From Rotaria macrura (taxonomy: Eukaryota > Rotifera > Eurotatoria > Philodinida > Philodinidae), in contig OENT01000280.1 of assembly GCA_900239685.1 (NCBI GenBank), forward strand, positions 62,001 to 126,000: a stretch of 64,000 nucleotides of DNA, given 5' to 3'. Below the pieces are notes generated by a model. The model was given only the letters and a program-made list of their open reading frames with translations, searched no databases and was not told where the DNA came from. A program made the translations under genes and the position numbers. Shown here piece after piece: positions 49,140 through 62,700 of the stretch (position 1 is its first letter; each line of letters starts with the position of its first letter).

Positions 49140-52100
49140 TCGTACTTGATTATTGAGATTAACGATCGGATTAACTTTTAAAATAATCTACAAGTAAAAT
49201 GAAAATTCCTCTTGCTTTCGCTTGTTTTCTACAGGAGATTTATTAACATCACTATAGCTACCTACGAGCACAAGTGGAATATCGACAGTGAAGCTGAAAG
49301 GAGAAAGTTTTTCTTTTTATGTGCACAGAAAAAAAGAGGGAACAAGCAACAATAACAACAACAACAACACGCGCACACATACGTCTACAGAGGAAAAAAA
49401 ATTATGTGCGGCTTTAAATACGTCGATGAGAAGTATCCTGTAGCAATTATTTTCTAAAGACACGAATAAAAATGAGAACGACAATCAAACATGGTGATAT
49501 ATTTTGACGAAAATTTCTGTAGAAAAAAAAATAGATGAATATTCAGACAAGATAAAAACTTAATTAAACCTTTTCTAATTTGCCAACTTCAGAATCTTCC
49601 GTGTCAACAATATTTTCATCATTTTTTGTTAATTAATTCTCTTTCATACTGTCTTTCATCGAAAGAAGAAAAAAAAAAGAAGTAGCTAACGTACTCCAGA
49701 ACTATAGCTTTCATTTTTAAAACACACCTTGAAATGCCATTGGCGTCAATTGGTTATTTTTTGATGAATAATTTTACAATTGAAGATTCAATCAATATCA
49801 ACGAATTGCAATTTAGTAATAAATCTGTGGTCCATAAAATGACCGTAGAGAATTCAGAACAAAAGAAATTCTAATTGAATCAACTAATGCATTCGTTATT
49901 GTCGAAAGCTCTAATATTTTAAAGGTTTATGACAATAGAAAAATTTTTCTTCATACCGATAAACAAACAAAAAAATATGCATGCATATCGATCGATCGAT
50001 GTACATAACCTATACGAGTCAACATTTTCATTAGAAATGACATGATTTTATCGTAAGAATAGTAACCTGGAGTAATAGACCGAAGAAAACATGATACTGT
50101 AGTCTTGAGAAAAAACAATATTACATGCAATATAAGATGACTCAAAATTTGATTCGCTTCCAGAATAATGTTCAGTACTTTCTCGCTGTTCGTTGATTCA
50201 ATTGATTTCTTTTTCAAGATAAAAAGCACTTAAAATCTATTCAATGGGGATAATATCTTCTACAGAACATGTTATTGTGTCGTTGTGTGTCAAAAATCAA
50301 TATATAAACATTATAAATCTCCTTCGTTTTCATGATTTATTAGATGATAATTTCGATGGATGATTCTAATCACAAATAAATAATATTCGTCGAGGTTCAC
50401 ATCTGTTTGTCGAACAATTATTATTACAACCTTAAGTTTCTATAATTAATTCATTGACATTATTAATTAGAGACGCGAGAAAATTTTATTTCTAACCGTT
50501 CGGAACGAGTTTAGTAAAGATGATTTAGCTATTGCTATTATCGCTTGGTTTTTATTGCTACAGACGAAGTCATATCAAAATTAATGTCTCGAAATAATAA
50601 CTTACAAATATAAATGATAAAATCTTCGTTGTTGACTTTGAATCGATTAGTTCATCTATTGAAAAATATCACGAACATACTTGAGTATTTTGTCTCGTTT
50701 ACATTGATTTTGAACAATCATGAATACTGTCAATACGATAGCATGACTAGTTTAGAAAGTATGAATGATTTGTCAATTAAATCTCGGAAATCAATACTAG
50801 GATGAAAGAAATTATCATAAAGATAAGACGATCATAGATACATACATGAGGAGTCGATTTCAAGCTTCAATCTTTCTATCTGTATTTCGAAAGAGAGAAT
50901 TCATATTTTCACTCGTCTCCTGTCATAAAATTATACGCTCAAAAAGATAGTGCGCATCAGTTGAGACGCAATGGAGTTAACACATGTTAAGAGATGTGTT
51001 TACTAAATAGTAGACAAAAGAAAATTATTTCTTTCTACTAATCAAAGCTGAGAAGGCCTTGACTTGAAAGTCATGTATTTTTTTCTGTCTGTTGAATATG
51101 ATGATTCACAAAACTTTACCTTATGATAGATGGTCGAGAGAAAAGAAACAAACGACATAAATCCATATACTCGACAAGAAGTAAATTATATAACATATAA
51201 ATGTTTCAGTAGATAGATACCGAATGAATCAGGCAACATATTTATATCAATGTTGATTAAAACAACAAAAAATAAATAAATCTACGAAACGGTATCTAAA
51301 TAATTCTAAAATGATTCACCAACGAAATATAGAAATGAATCGAGTGACTAAATTCAACGAATGCATTTTAGGCAGATAGATGGATCGATATTTCTATTGA
51401 CATTTAAGAATATTTGAGTCAATGATTCATAGATGAAATGACAAATAATGATTCATCATAAATAAACATCGAAATACGAATGTTTCAATACTCAAAATAA
51501 GATGGTTCTATGTTTTTATCTACCGCCGATATCTATAACTTGATTGAATTTCACTAATAAGTCACGTAGACATAACACAATAGAACTAACCAACAGCAAG
51601 ATTGATATTTCACGTTTCGCGACAATTAATCATAAATGAGTACTTATGTTTCTTTTTCTTTTAATATTCTCTAAAATCGTATTCCTAGTATTCATCAATC
51701 ATATTCATTGAATCATACAGATTGATCATATTTTTTTCAATGGTTTGCTTTTCTTCAGTTGATTGTATTCATACGAAACCTAGACGATTTCTTGTATGAA
51801 CGCCAATGACTTGGTTATCAAACACACTCTCTCTATCCAATGGAGCATATACTTTATATCGATTTTGTTTTGCCTGATGAGTACAAATCTTATAAACTTC
51901 TGAGTTCATTCAGAAAAAAACTTTCATGGTAAATGATTTGAGAGATCTTTTTGCCGATTTGCATTTATTCCATTGATAAAATCGACATGAATAATAACAA
52001 TATTTGCTTTGTACGTAAAAAAATGTCGATCTTTTAGTTCTCTATCGACTTTCGTAAGTTTGACCGAATTTATTTTTCATTGTTACCAAAAGAAATTAAT

Positions 52101-52759
52101 CGACCCTGAAAAATATTTTGAAATAGTTTAGAGAATATTCTATTGACATGAAAGTACGTCAAATTCTTCTCTATTGATAAAAATCAAACTGCACAATGAT
52201 TTATCTTTGATCATGTATAGTTTGTTTGTTTGTCGTATCAATATTCTATCTTCTGCTTTTATAGCAGAAAATAGAAGAAATCTACTTATGTCTAACTACA
52301 ATAAATCTTGATCAAAGTCAGAGAGTAAAATTAAAGGTTCTTCTTAATGTCAAATCTGTTTAATTCCGTATTGTTTACGTTCTCTTTTCGATGAATCCAT
52401 GCCATCTTACATAGCTTTGAATGTGAATAGAATCAGTTTTATCAATCAATTTTAAGAATGTAAATGTTTTCTTTCTGAACTTTGATCAAATTTTCTGACA
52501 AAATACAAAGTAAACCTTATGAAAATAGTATGAATAGATACCTATCAAATGTAACCTAAGTAAAAATGCAAAACTTCAACGAAAGAATCCATTCAAAGCC
52601 GTACATCTTTGATACTGGTCAAGCTGTATTAGATGATTTTTATCATAGAATGATGAATGGTTTTATTTTTATTAGAACACAACATAGAAAACAAACACTC
52701 CATATATTTGAAGGATATTAAATCATTATAGGAGACAACGAGATACATGCATTTTATTT
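49140..52759. other. long intergenic spacer
   Basis: 3.6 kb upstream of the calcium-sensor gene and downstream of the STI1-like gene. AT-rich with no supported complete gene. A coding-like terminal exon on the minus strand at 51769-51873 is listed separately. Confidence 0.65.
51769..51873 (-). other. candidate orphan terminal exon
   Basis: After an acceptor-like TTTGTACTCATCAG, a 35-codon frame reads RYKVYAPLDRESVFDNQVIG and then VHTRNRLGFV before TGA. Its composition looks protein-like, unlike the surroundings. A possible first exon (MDSSKRERKQYG) lies ~500 bp upstream near 52370-52410, but I could not join them in phase. The family is not recognised. Confidence 0.3.
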
Positions 52760-53824
52760 TTAGGCCATACTAAGCAAGCCTAATTCAATGAGTCGTTGAA
52801 TTTTAAGACGCATCGATACATCGGCCGTGCGCATCATCCTATATGAAACATTAAAAGAAGTATAGTTTAATTTTTAAAATATACATATACATCATACAAT
52901 TGAGCTTTGCCAGGTTCTTCACGTAACATTTTCATTAGCTTAACAACATCGGGGTCAAGTAATAATTGTCGAACTTGTTCATCTTGCAAAAGTTTATTAA
53001 CTTCAGGATCAACATTGGGCTTTTTTTGTTTTTCTTCGTTACCTGACGCTATTGAAGTAAAATGACTACCTAATTACGCAAGAAAATGAACAATAGATAT
53101 TATTATTATCAGTTGACATATTAGTCTACCAAGTATTTTAGCCATCCGATCAAAAAACTTCATTACTTCAGCATTATGACCATATTTGGCCAATGCTTCT
53201 TGCGGTTTATGTTGAAATAAAGTAATTGCTTCCATAAAATATGGATTAGAGAAATATCGCGATAATGATTCGTCGTCTTCGATTTGTTTTAAAAGGTCAC
53301 TTGTTAACCAACTATCTAGAATTTAGGATCATGTTGAGTTACCGTTTTTGATTATCAATGAATGTAAAAGAAATCAAAATTTTGCTAACTTTTAGATTGT
53401 TGCTCTTCTTTAATAACTTGTTGAACTTCGTCCAATACACGAAAGTCTTTTTTTGGCTCATCTTTTTTAGATAAGATTTCAATTATTTCATTTGATTTTG
53501 GTTTTGCTGTTGAACTAGTACTAGTACGACTACTACTACTGTTCAAAAATCCTTTCTTCATACCAGCAAAACATTTATCTGGTGCAATCTTGGCTATAAA
53601 GAGAAAGCGTTTGAAGTAAATCAATCATTTGCATCCAACGCTACCTGTTTGTGGCGTTTCAACGTATTTTGTAACTGGAGTTGATACTTGCTTTTCTACC
53701 GTTACATTTGCTATGCTAACTGGAATATCTTCCAATGGTGGAATATCTAATGAAGAAGAAAAACACCGAAGATCAGTCTCATGCTGTTGTTCAATGAATT
53801 TACTTTACCATCTTCGTCAGACAT
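52760..53824 (-). CDS. STI1-domain-like protein, probable chaperone partner
   Basis: Six exons: 53809-53824, 53645-53746, 53390-53593, 53130-53315, 52898-53069, 52760-52838; 759 bp, 252 aa, phases consistent. The N-terminal half is low-complexity, with DIPPLEDIPVSIANVTVEKQ and a CFAGMKKGFLNSSSSR stretch. The C-terminal half has two helical segments: YFSNPYFMEAITLFQHKPQE with AEVMKFFDRMAKILG, and then LLLDPDVVKLMKMLREEPGK with MRLKIQRLIELGLL. The spacing of NP/DP helix caps and hydrophobics resembles STI1 (heat-shock chaperonin-binding) repeats of HOP, HIP and ubiquilins. No TPR or ubiquitin-like domain is seen. Exon 1 is a 16-bp coding micro-exon (MSDED plus one base). The last intron uses a GTATGA donor chosen for frame. 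The start lies 134 bp from the start of the divergent neighbour. The exact orthologue is not recognised. Confidence 0.75.
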
Positions 53825-53958
53825 AGTTGAGTGTAGATCTAAAAATAATAATGGAATTAAATAGCAACATATAATTCCATTTGAAATACTTTTAAAGAAA
53901 AAACTACGTTTTTTATTTATTTTTTTATTAACAAACAGTCTCCACGGACATAAATGAA
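53825..53958. promoter_or_regulatory. short divergent intergenic region, likely bidirectional promoter
   Basis: 134 bp separate the start codons of the minus-strand STI1-like gene and the plus-strand gene at 53959. Such spacing implies shared promoter sequence and 5' UTRs. No specific element was identified. Confidence 0.55.
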
Positions 53959-54813
53959 ATGGCGACAGCAATAAGCACAGTGACAAAAACAGCATCAGTT
54001 GTAAAAACTACTAAAGGTAGTGAAAAAAAATGGTCGGAAATTTTATCGATGAATCGCCGTCATGATTTACAATTACCAATAAGCATAGCTAAATACGAAA
54101 ATGGCTTGAAACGTTCGAATCATAATCATCAACGTCAAAAATATCATACCGAACGTTTATGGGCAAATAAACATGAAACATGGTATCAAGACGATTTTTT
54201 ATTTCGCACTCATTTACTAAAACAATTACAGCCGATAACGAGACGGTTTAAACGTATGGATTCATCATCATTAGAAGATTATTCATATCATCCACAAGAA
54301 CCAATACTAAACGAAGATGAAGTTGAACATGTATCGAAAAAATCATCATCAGCATCAGCAGTAACAACAACGATCGCAGATAAAAAAGAAAAGTCTGACA
54401 CTAAAGAATTGCCCGTAATAAAACAAGTTAAAAGACGTGTAGCAGTTCGACATTTCCAAAACTACTCCGGTGAAGATGTTAAACCACCGAGTATTATTCT
54501 ATCGAAGTTAATGTGCCCGAAAGTATTACATGATTATGAACCAAGACTATATTCTCATGCTCATGCATCATTTTTAGATGTAGCAAAACGTTTCATTACA
54601 CGCAAACCGGAATCACTTGAAAAACGCATTGATAATAAAGGTAAAAACAAACAACAAAATCAATATGTCAAAATTTTAATTGACAATGAACAAGAACGAA
54701 CAAAATTAGCGACTATCAAATTTCAACAACAAATACAAGACGATAAAAATAAAGAAACTAGTAAGGTGAAAGCTGATGATGACAAAGAGAGTCATTACAC
54801 AAGACCCTTTTAA
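53959..54813 (+). CDS. uncharacterised basic protein, intronless
   Basis: A single uninterrupted frame of 284 aa beginning MATAISTVTKTASVVKTTKG. It is rich in Lys, Arg, His, Gln and Ser. A conserved-looking N-terminal core has KKWSEILSMNRRHDLQLPIS and ETWYQDDFLFRTHLLKQL; a second ordered-looking block is PPSIILSKLMCPKVLHDYEP. The rest is low-complexity, ending in a charged tail (DDDKESHYTRPF). No signal peptide, membrane segment or known motif is visible, so a soluble cytoplasmic or cytoskeletal/ciliary protein is possible but unproven. AATAAA signals follow at about 54970-54990. The gene converges with the kinesin gene, whose stop is 318 bp away, and a (GAA)n tract (~55057-55090) lies between them. 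Confidence 0.7.
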   Translation: MATAISTVTKTASVVKTTKGSEKKWSEILSMNRRHDLQLPISIAKYENGLKRSNHNHQRQKYHTERLWANKHETWYQDDFLFRTHLLKQLQPITRRFKRMDSSSLEDYSYHPQEPILNEDEVEHVSKKSSSASAVTTTIADKKEKSDTKELPVIKQVKRRVAVRHFQNYSGEDVKPPSIILSKLMCPKVLHDYEPRLYSHAHASFLDVAKRFITRKPESLEKRIDNKGKNKQQNQYVKILIDNEQERTKLATIKFQQQIQDDKNKETSKVKADDDKESHYTRPF

Positions 54814-55130
54814 AAATATTTCTCGTAATAAAAACAGAACAAAAAGAAAAAAAAGAAAAGACATGTTGTTTTTCAAAACTATTTTATTTGTTTTATCGTT
54901 TTTAAAAACTAAGCACAGCACAGCAGGACAAAAGAAACAGAAAGCGAAATGTATACGAAGTTATTCGAATAAATAAAATTTTCCAATAAAACTAAACGTA
55001 TTAATACGTAAAATAAACGAGAGGAAACTACATATCTACCAAATAATTTTAAAACAGAAGAAGAAGAAGATGAAGAAGAAGAAGAAGAAGAAAACAAAAA
55101 CACTGTTTAATACATAATATCAATAAACAA

Positions 55131-56739
55131 CTAATCAGTAACATGAATTAAACTATCGTCGCTATTATGAATTATAAAATCGAGATCTTTTTCACGCATA
55201 CTTTTAAGACTGTTCAACAAAATGTCGAATGATGTGCCTGTAAGAAGAGAACTACCTCTAGCACTATCTAATAGAGGATCATGGCCATGATTTAATTCAT
55301 TTGTTATATCGAATGTATTCAAGGCAGGCATGAAAACTGGTGAACGACAGTTCAAACTAGTCGCATATGAACCGTCAGATGATGTGGTAGTAAATCGATT
55401 TTGTGATTCTGTATTTTTTTCATATATTGGCTTTCTATCATCTATTGAATTATGAGTATTTTCTATTACATCAACACTTATAATAGATGCATGAAGAGTT
55501 GTATTGGTTGATTGATCCGGATGAATACCATAACCAGAATTCGATGGTACTTGTTGTTCATCTATACATAGGCAAAAATTAATTTCTCAATATAATATCT
55601 ATTTTCATGTTAATACCCGACACAAAAGTATAATCTTGATACTTAATCATCGACAATAATAGATAGATGTTAAAAGAAAAAGTAATGCTTCTTTTTCTCT
55701 TTAGAAAGATAGAATTATTGTCTCATATTCATATCATACATAATTCTATTTCAATTGCATGTTCGTAAAATCAATGAGAGAACACTCAAAAAAAGTAGAA
55801 TTAAAAAAAGAAAAAAAATCTCAATTGTTCGAGTGATTCAGGTACAAAAAAATCAAATTCTAGGCGTTTAATCTCTTCGACAAACACATTTTATCAATGA
55901 ACTTCTGTTTACTACTTGATAAGACAGGCTTGTTTGCTTTAAACGCTATGATTTCTTCTCTTCATCCGTTTGCACAGAAATAAAACGAAGACGAAAAGCA
56001 ATCGTACTGCAAAATTTTCTAAACGAATCATCTCGTCGAAAATATATTAGTAGGCAATTGTCATTTTCGAACATGTTTTCAAAACACACAAGTGAAAAAT
56101 TGCTTATAGAATAGGTTTTAAGTGTAAATCAAAAGTCAACATAAACTATTGGCAATTCAAAAATGCAAAGAAATTTCTGGTCAAATTAGGTATCTCAGAT
56201 CAAGAGTGATCGACGATTTCCTCGATTTTATTTTTAGAATCTCAATCGAAAGAAAGTGTAGACCTCGCGATGTGTACTTTATCTTCACTATTGCTACATA
56301 TTCGTGATGCACATATGCTAATAAATAGAAACTATACACTATCGGAAATGCTAATGAAAGCGTTTAAAATTTTCTTAAGAAAACTCTAATTTTTAGATAT
56401 TTTTCAACGAATGAGAAATAAGAATCGTGATCGTATTAAACTAGCTATTACATCTTATGTTATTTTTAAACAACTTCTATATAAAAAAAACAAGTCAAAA
56501 TAAAAATGAAAGTGTCGTATGCAAGTATGGAATCAAAATAAACAAGTACAATCAATAGAATAGATTCTAAAAGGTCATTATTCTCTTCATCATAAAAGTA
56601 TTGAGAGGATACCATGGCATCTAAATGTCATGTAAAATCTTTCCTACGTCGTATCTGTGATGGATGTTCGTCTAATTTCTATTCACAGACAAAAATCAAA
56701 AGTATCACATAACGAGAATGTTTCTATAGGGCAAGTCAA

Positions 56740-56772
<33 letters not shown>

Positions 56773-59700
56773 GTTCTTCGCTACAAATCTTTCTATAGAA
56801 AGATTTATCACTTTGAGCGAGATGATATGGATCAGAATAGAAAAGCCCATTATGAGAGAAACCTATTGTGCATGCATTTTTATTTTTGGCTTCTCCAGAC
56901 TATTTCGTCTCCACGAAGTAAATTTGAACAATAAAAATCGAAAACTTCTGATCCTATCCTATTACTTTCTATTACGTAAGACGGTTCAATGGTGAATGGA
57001 AATTGATTAGACATATTGCCAGTCAATGTTTTACGCATAGCTAGCTTATTATTACAATAAACATTTGAGATATGTTATAATTATCCTTTGTTCGCACTTG
57101 ACAATACTTGTTCAATATTGATTGACATACTTCTCTCAAGCAGACTAAGTGTTACACGAGATTCATTTATTCAGCGGATCCGATTTATTAGATTTCAATG
57201 TTCCATAGTTACTAAAATTCATATTACATAGGACTCAGTAGTCTCCTATTACAATAATAATGATGAATAAATCACTGAAATGGAAGAGTTCGTCTTACAC
57301 AGTATTACATAAATAAAACAGAAAACTGATTCCATGATTATTATTATATGTCATTACTTCAAGTTATATCATATGGTAATTATGTAGCCTACTGAAAACA
57401 GCACATTAATTGCTATTAGTTCATAATATTCAACAATTCTTCGATGAATATTTGTATCAAACGAAGCATCGTATCGAAGAAAAACCTAATTGATATGACA
57501 ATTTGGGGGAAAAAAGTGTGTATTGATGTTTGTAAAGAAAGTATTTGAGAAAGATAGTGTTTCGAGCTTTTTCAATCTTCTGGAAAATGGATCAACAAAA
57601 CAATGAAAATTTGATGATACATAGATTTTGATAAGAGAAGCAAAGCGATCGGAATAGACTCTGAATTTTCACAAGTTACCAGTGAAGATATACTATAGCG
57701 TGACAGCGGCTAACAGTAGCAAAACGTGTGTCGCTCGTTCAATGATCTTTAGGTCATTTATGTGACCTGGAGTCTTTTCCACTGTATGCTGAATCAAGTC
57801 GGATAGCAGAGTGTCCTTTTTTCAAATCAAAACTATCGTATCTATAGAACTCAGAAAGTCTCATTCAGACAGAAGAAAGATTGATTGTATTCAGCATGAC
57901 GAATATAATAAAAGTAGTCGGATGGAAATATGGCATCCGGTTAAAAAATTTGAACTTCAACGGACCATTTACGCTCCAAAGCAGTTTAGAGGAACAACAT
58001 TATACTCAGCTAACTTTTACCATTGAAGACTAGAAAAAGAAATGTAGTTCATACAAGATAGATCAAACATTTGAAAACCTATAGAAATAATATTGTTGGA
58101 TAGATAATGTTCTTACGTTTATTATATTTTGTTTGATAATTCGATGTAATTGTTGGTGAGGATGAAACTGATGCATCTAGTTTAGCTTTAGTTTGACTGG
58201 CATCATCAGACAGTGATGAATCATGTTGTTCTTCGTTATTAGATAGATATTCGTTGTGGTTTGCTGGTTTTTTAGATGTTGATTTAATATCATGGTGATA
58301 CTTATCTTTGTTTTCATCATAAAATTTAAAGTTTCGACTTCTTTGTTGGTTTTGATCATCATCATCAAGGTCACTAATAAGTTCGGCCGAATTATTTTCA
58401 TACATCGATTGTTGATATGATTGAAGAAAATCTTTAGCAAACGTTTTTGGTGATGTTTGTAATATGGATGAATCTTTCGTTTGATAGTTAGTGTCATCTT
58501 GTTCCATAAGTCTCTGTTCAAGTAATGAACGTAAAGTATTCAATTGATCTGATACACGTAGACCGAAGCTTTTCGATGATGATGCTGTAAAACAAAGAAT
58601 AAAAAAATAAAATGCAAAATTGAACTTAAATATTGAGCATATAGAGAAAAAAACCGAGAAACAACATCGAGAAAATAATAACAAATTAGAAAACGCGATA
58701 AATATTATCTTCATATGGTTGATATGATTTAATGACTGGTGTTAAATCCGTTCGTCTACGACGGAAATTTATCGAATGATTATTCAATGGAACAAAACCA
58801 TTTCTATTTGGATATTTGTCGAATAGAATTGTCATAGGTGACATTGACTTACTAAATGATGGTGGTGTTAACGATTTTTCATCATAGAAACTTTTCACTT
58901 GATCACTTGGTGTTTGCATTAAATTATCTTTTGTATGATCTGAGAATTGATCGAGTAAAAACTGATCATCGGTTTGTTCTTGTTCATTTTTCATGACTTG
59001 TATATTATTGATTGTTTGACAAGCTTCATTACGTGTTGAATATGTTGTTCGTTGATTATGTGGAATATCTTCAGAATCTGAACTTCGTGGGACATGATAT
59101 GAAACTATTCGATGGTGACGTTTTGATGATGAATATCGATGTTTTTCACTATTCACACTTGTTAAACTAGCCGATGATGGTGATGACGATAATGACAACG
59201 GTGCTGCTGAAGATTTTCTATGACGATTTCTATGTTGAGCTTTATTCGGTGACGAAAACGATTTTTTAGTTGATGTCGATATTACATCAGACTTATGATG
59301 ATGATGATGATAAGCGTTCTTCGGTGTTGTTGTTGGTGATGTACGTTGATTTATTGTTGTTAAATGATTTGACTTAACGTCATCTATGAAAATCAAAAAC
59401 AATTACGAACCTTGAAAAATTTCCGCTCAACTTCTACAATGATTTTTCAAGCATCATCGAAAAACGGTGTATCTCACTGAATTCAGACTTTTGCAGAGAA
59501 TCGTTTCTTTTGTTGAGCTCGTTCTTTTTTCGCCTATCTTTGATGTAGATGAGCATAGATTGAGATAGAAAGCGAATATCATGACTTCATACTTGTTATA
59601 TGATTGTTCGATACAGACTCTATGGCTTATTAAAACGTACTGGCATGCGCTTGTAATATTTTTCGATTAGCCATTGAATTTTGAAATAAATCGATTTAAA

Positions 59701-62700
59701 TACTTTACTCATTCGCTTCAATACATTCACTTGAAAGTTGTTCTATCACAGCTGGGAGCGAAGAAAATATTTCATTTTCCGCCTATAGATGCTTCTCCGA
59801 ATTTCGTGTCGGTATGCAGTAATAACGCCGAAAAAAATGTCGAAAGAATAACGTCGAAAAACGATCGGAAGGGTGCGGATGTGACTTCTGTTCTCACTCA
59901 TACCCACACCTATCCTCACCCTACTGGCGATTATATACTTTGCTCATTTGTATTTTCTATCCGGCCGATACTCTAGAATGTTTACTAGCATAATAGCCTA
60001 TTGGCAAAAACTATTAGCTAATCAATGAAAGGACGGTGATGGTTTGAAAGCAAATCTACCCTATAAAACATTTTTATTTCAAACCCGAACTACCGTATAA
60101 AGGATGAAAGAGTTCGGCGAACTGAACATGTTTTGTGACGGAACTTGGTCCTTTAAATGCTACTGTGAAGAGTTATGTTAGAGCCAACATCTCAAATTGC
60201 CCAAAATTAGCAAATTGGCTCGGCTATAACTCTTCACAGTAGCACTTAAAGGACAAAGTTCCGTGACAAAATATGTTCAGTTTGCCGAGCACTTTCATCC
60301 TATATACAATAGTTGGGGTTTCGAATCAAAGCATTTTTATTGGGCCGATTTGCGATCAAACCATCCCCCGTCCTTCTACTGAACAGCAGAAATTAAACAA
60401 GCAGTAAACGTTTAATAACGACATTTTAAAATTTTCGACATTTATTTTTCGATGTTTTTACTGTAGACCGTTTTATCTATTTAGATCAGTTATAAATAAA
60501 ATAAGTCAATAAATAAAAATCCTTCATGTTCGACACTTTTAAAGACTGATTAGCAAGTGTGTTGTTTAACTAAAGAAACATCACGAACAACCCATATCAT
60601 CATGAAGGCCTACGTTGAAAATGATCAGCATGATGAAACTTTGAGTTAAAGATAATTACAACTCAATGTAGTTGTTTTTGTTTTTGAAAGAATATCTGCG
60701 TTCAACAAATAAAATTAAGAGAAAAGAATTCATTTATTTACTTGAGTATGATAGATCATCACGATTACTGAAAAATCCAGTTTGATCTCGATGTGTTGCT
60801 TGTCGATCCGAGAAAGGTCCCTGGTCAGTATCAGTCGTTATTGTTGTTGTACCTGTATCAGATTGCTTATTGAAATTTAAATTTTCAATAAAACCATTGC
60901 GTTTTGAAGATTTATTAGGATGTAGAGTAGTTGCTAATTTTGTTATTTTTGTTCCAAGACTTTCTGTACCTGTTGTACTACTGTATTGATTATCATCTGA
61001 CATTTGCCTCGTAGTTATTGGAATCACACGGGTCGAACTTGAAGGTTCGATAGATGAATCTGAAAGATGACGTGTTCGATCAGTCGGAGGTGCTGGCACT
61101 GCTTTCCATTGTTGGCTTGTCTTTACTTCATTTGTTTGTATTGGTATAGACTTCTTAATATCAGTTTGTGGAGCTGGAAAATAACTCGATGGACTTTCTT
61201 CTTGATTAGAATTTTTCTTTCGTTGTTGTTCGTAACGATTCAAATAGAAACTACTACTCTGATGTTGATTATTAGTATTTTTATTGACGGGTAATACACG
61301 TTTTGATAGATGAGCAGATTTTATTCTTAGATTTTCACCACTGCCACTTAAAGGCATATCATCTAAAAGTTGCCAATCCATATTTGATGATTTATTTGTT
61401 ATTGGCACTTTACGAATATTAAAATCTGATGAAACAAAAACAAAAACAAATCATTTTCTGATGAAAATTATTGAAGAATTAATAATATGTCATTATTCTT
61501 AAGGTATTTATTATCTTGAAATCAATACATTCTAGAATTTCCTTGTTCTCAATGAAGTTGCCTCTGTAGTCCATGAAATGTTACTTAATGATTCAATCAA
61601 AATTTCGAGAAACGATTGTTCATGAATATTTAATAACTAATTTTAGTTTCTATCGTCCGTTCTTACTATAGATGATGTTATGCTCATTAGAATATTATCA
61701 AAACTATGTTGAAATACGAGTTTCTGTATTGACAAAGTGATATGAAGATCCATATCTTTTGTATCGTTGTATCTTTTGTTCAGCTAGAATTTCTTCATTA
61801 TAGTGTACAAATCTGTTTTTGTTCAATTTATATGTATTTATCGAAAGTGCATGATTCAGTACGATAATTACTCGATATAATTTTGCACTAATTAATCACT
61901 AACTTCATTCGTAATTTGAAATATTCAAATTATAATTCTCTCGTTATGAAACGTAATTAGCTAGATTAAATTCTCCGAAGGTCGAATCGACATTTTTCCG
62001 GGCGGAAAATGAGATGGAGTTCGAGTTGAAAATGAAAATCCGGTCTGACTAACTGAGCAACGGATAGAACGTATTAAATTTCTGCTAGTAAGTTAAAATC
62101 ATTTTCCAACCGGAAAGAAAACGCATGCTAATATTGGATTCATCGACCGGAATATAGATTAATGGATCCGTTGTAGTTTATGACACATACAAATCAGTCC
62201 AACAGAAAAAAAAGACTTCATGCGTCAATACAAACCTGTCTGATTCGTCGCCATATAAGTTTGATGATCAACTGATGAAATAAGTCTATGAACTGGTGTT
62301 GATGCTGTTGCTGGTTCAAAACTTCGTTGTGACTCGTCACGAACGATTAGTCGTTCAGAATATTGTTCATCATAAGGATAATTTCGCTGGACATTTGTCA
62401 TTGACATTGATCGATGTCGATGTCTAATACTAATATCACGAATTCTAGTTGCATATTGAAGAGTATTTAACGAGCATTGACAACAATCGTCAGGCGGTGA
62501 AACATTAGCCATTAAACACGTAAGAGTTTTTGAGCCGACAAGAGAATCACGTAATATATGTGTTAATTTACTTTGTCGAAATGGTGCATGTGTTTGTGTC
62601 ATGTCCATCGAACGAATACATTCTTTAAGTGCTAATAATGACGAATTGATTTGTGCACCTTCACGACGTGTTTGTCGTTGATTATTTTGTGCATCAGTTG

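Noticed and set aside
58177-58521. 114-codon alternative minus-strand frame in the kinesin tail
   Set aside because: Out of frame with exon 8 (58117-58584), whose Ser/Asp/Lys-rich reading joins in phase to the last exon; the alternative is Lys/Met/Ile-heavy shadow sequence.
59880-59930. CACCCTA-like stretch that recalls telomere repeats
   Set aside because: No tandem repetition; just C-rich sequence in the fold-back element.
61996-62013. Palindrome TTTTCCGGGCGGAAAA-like near further CCGG sites
   Set aside because: Short and imperfect; not enough to define an element.
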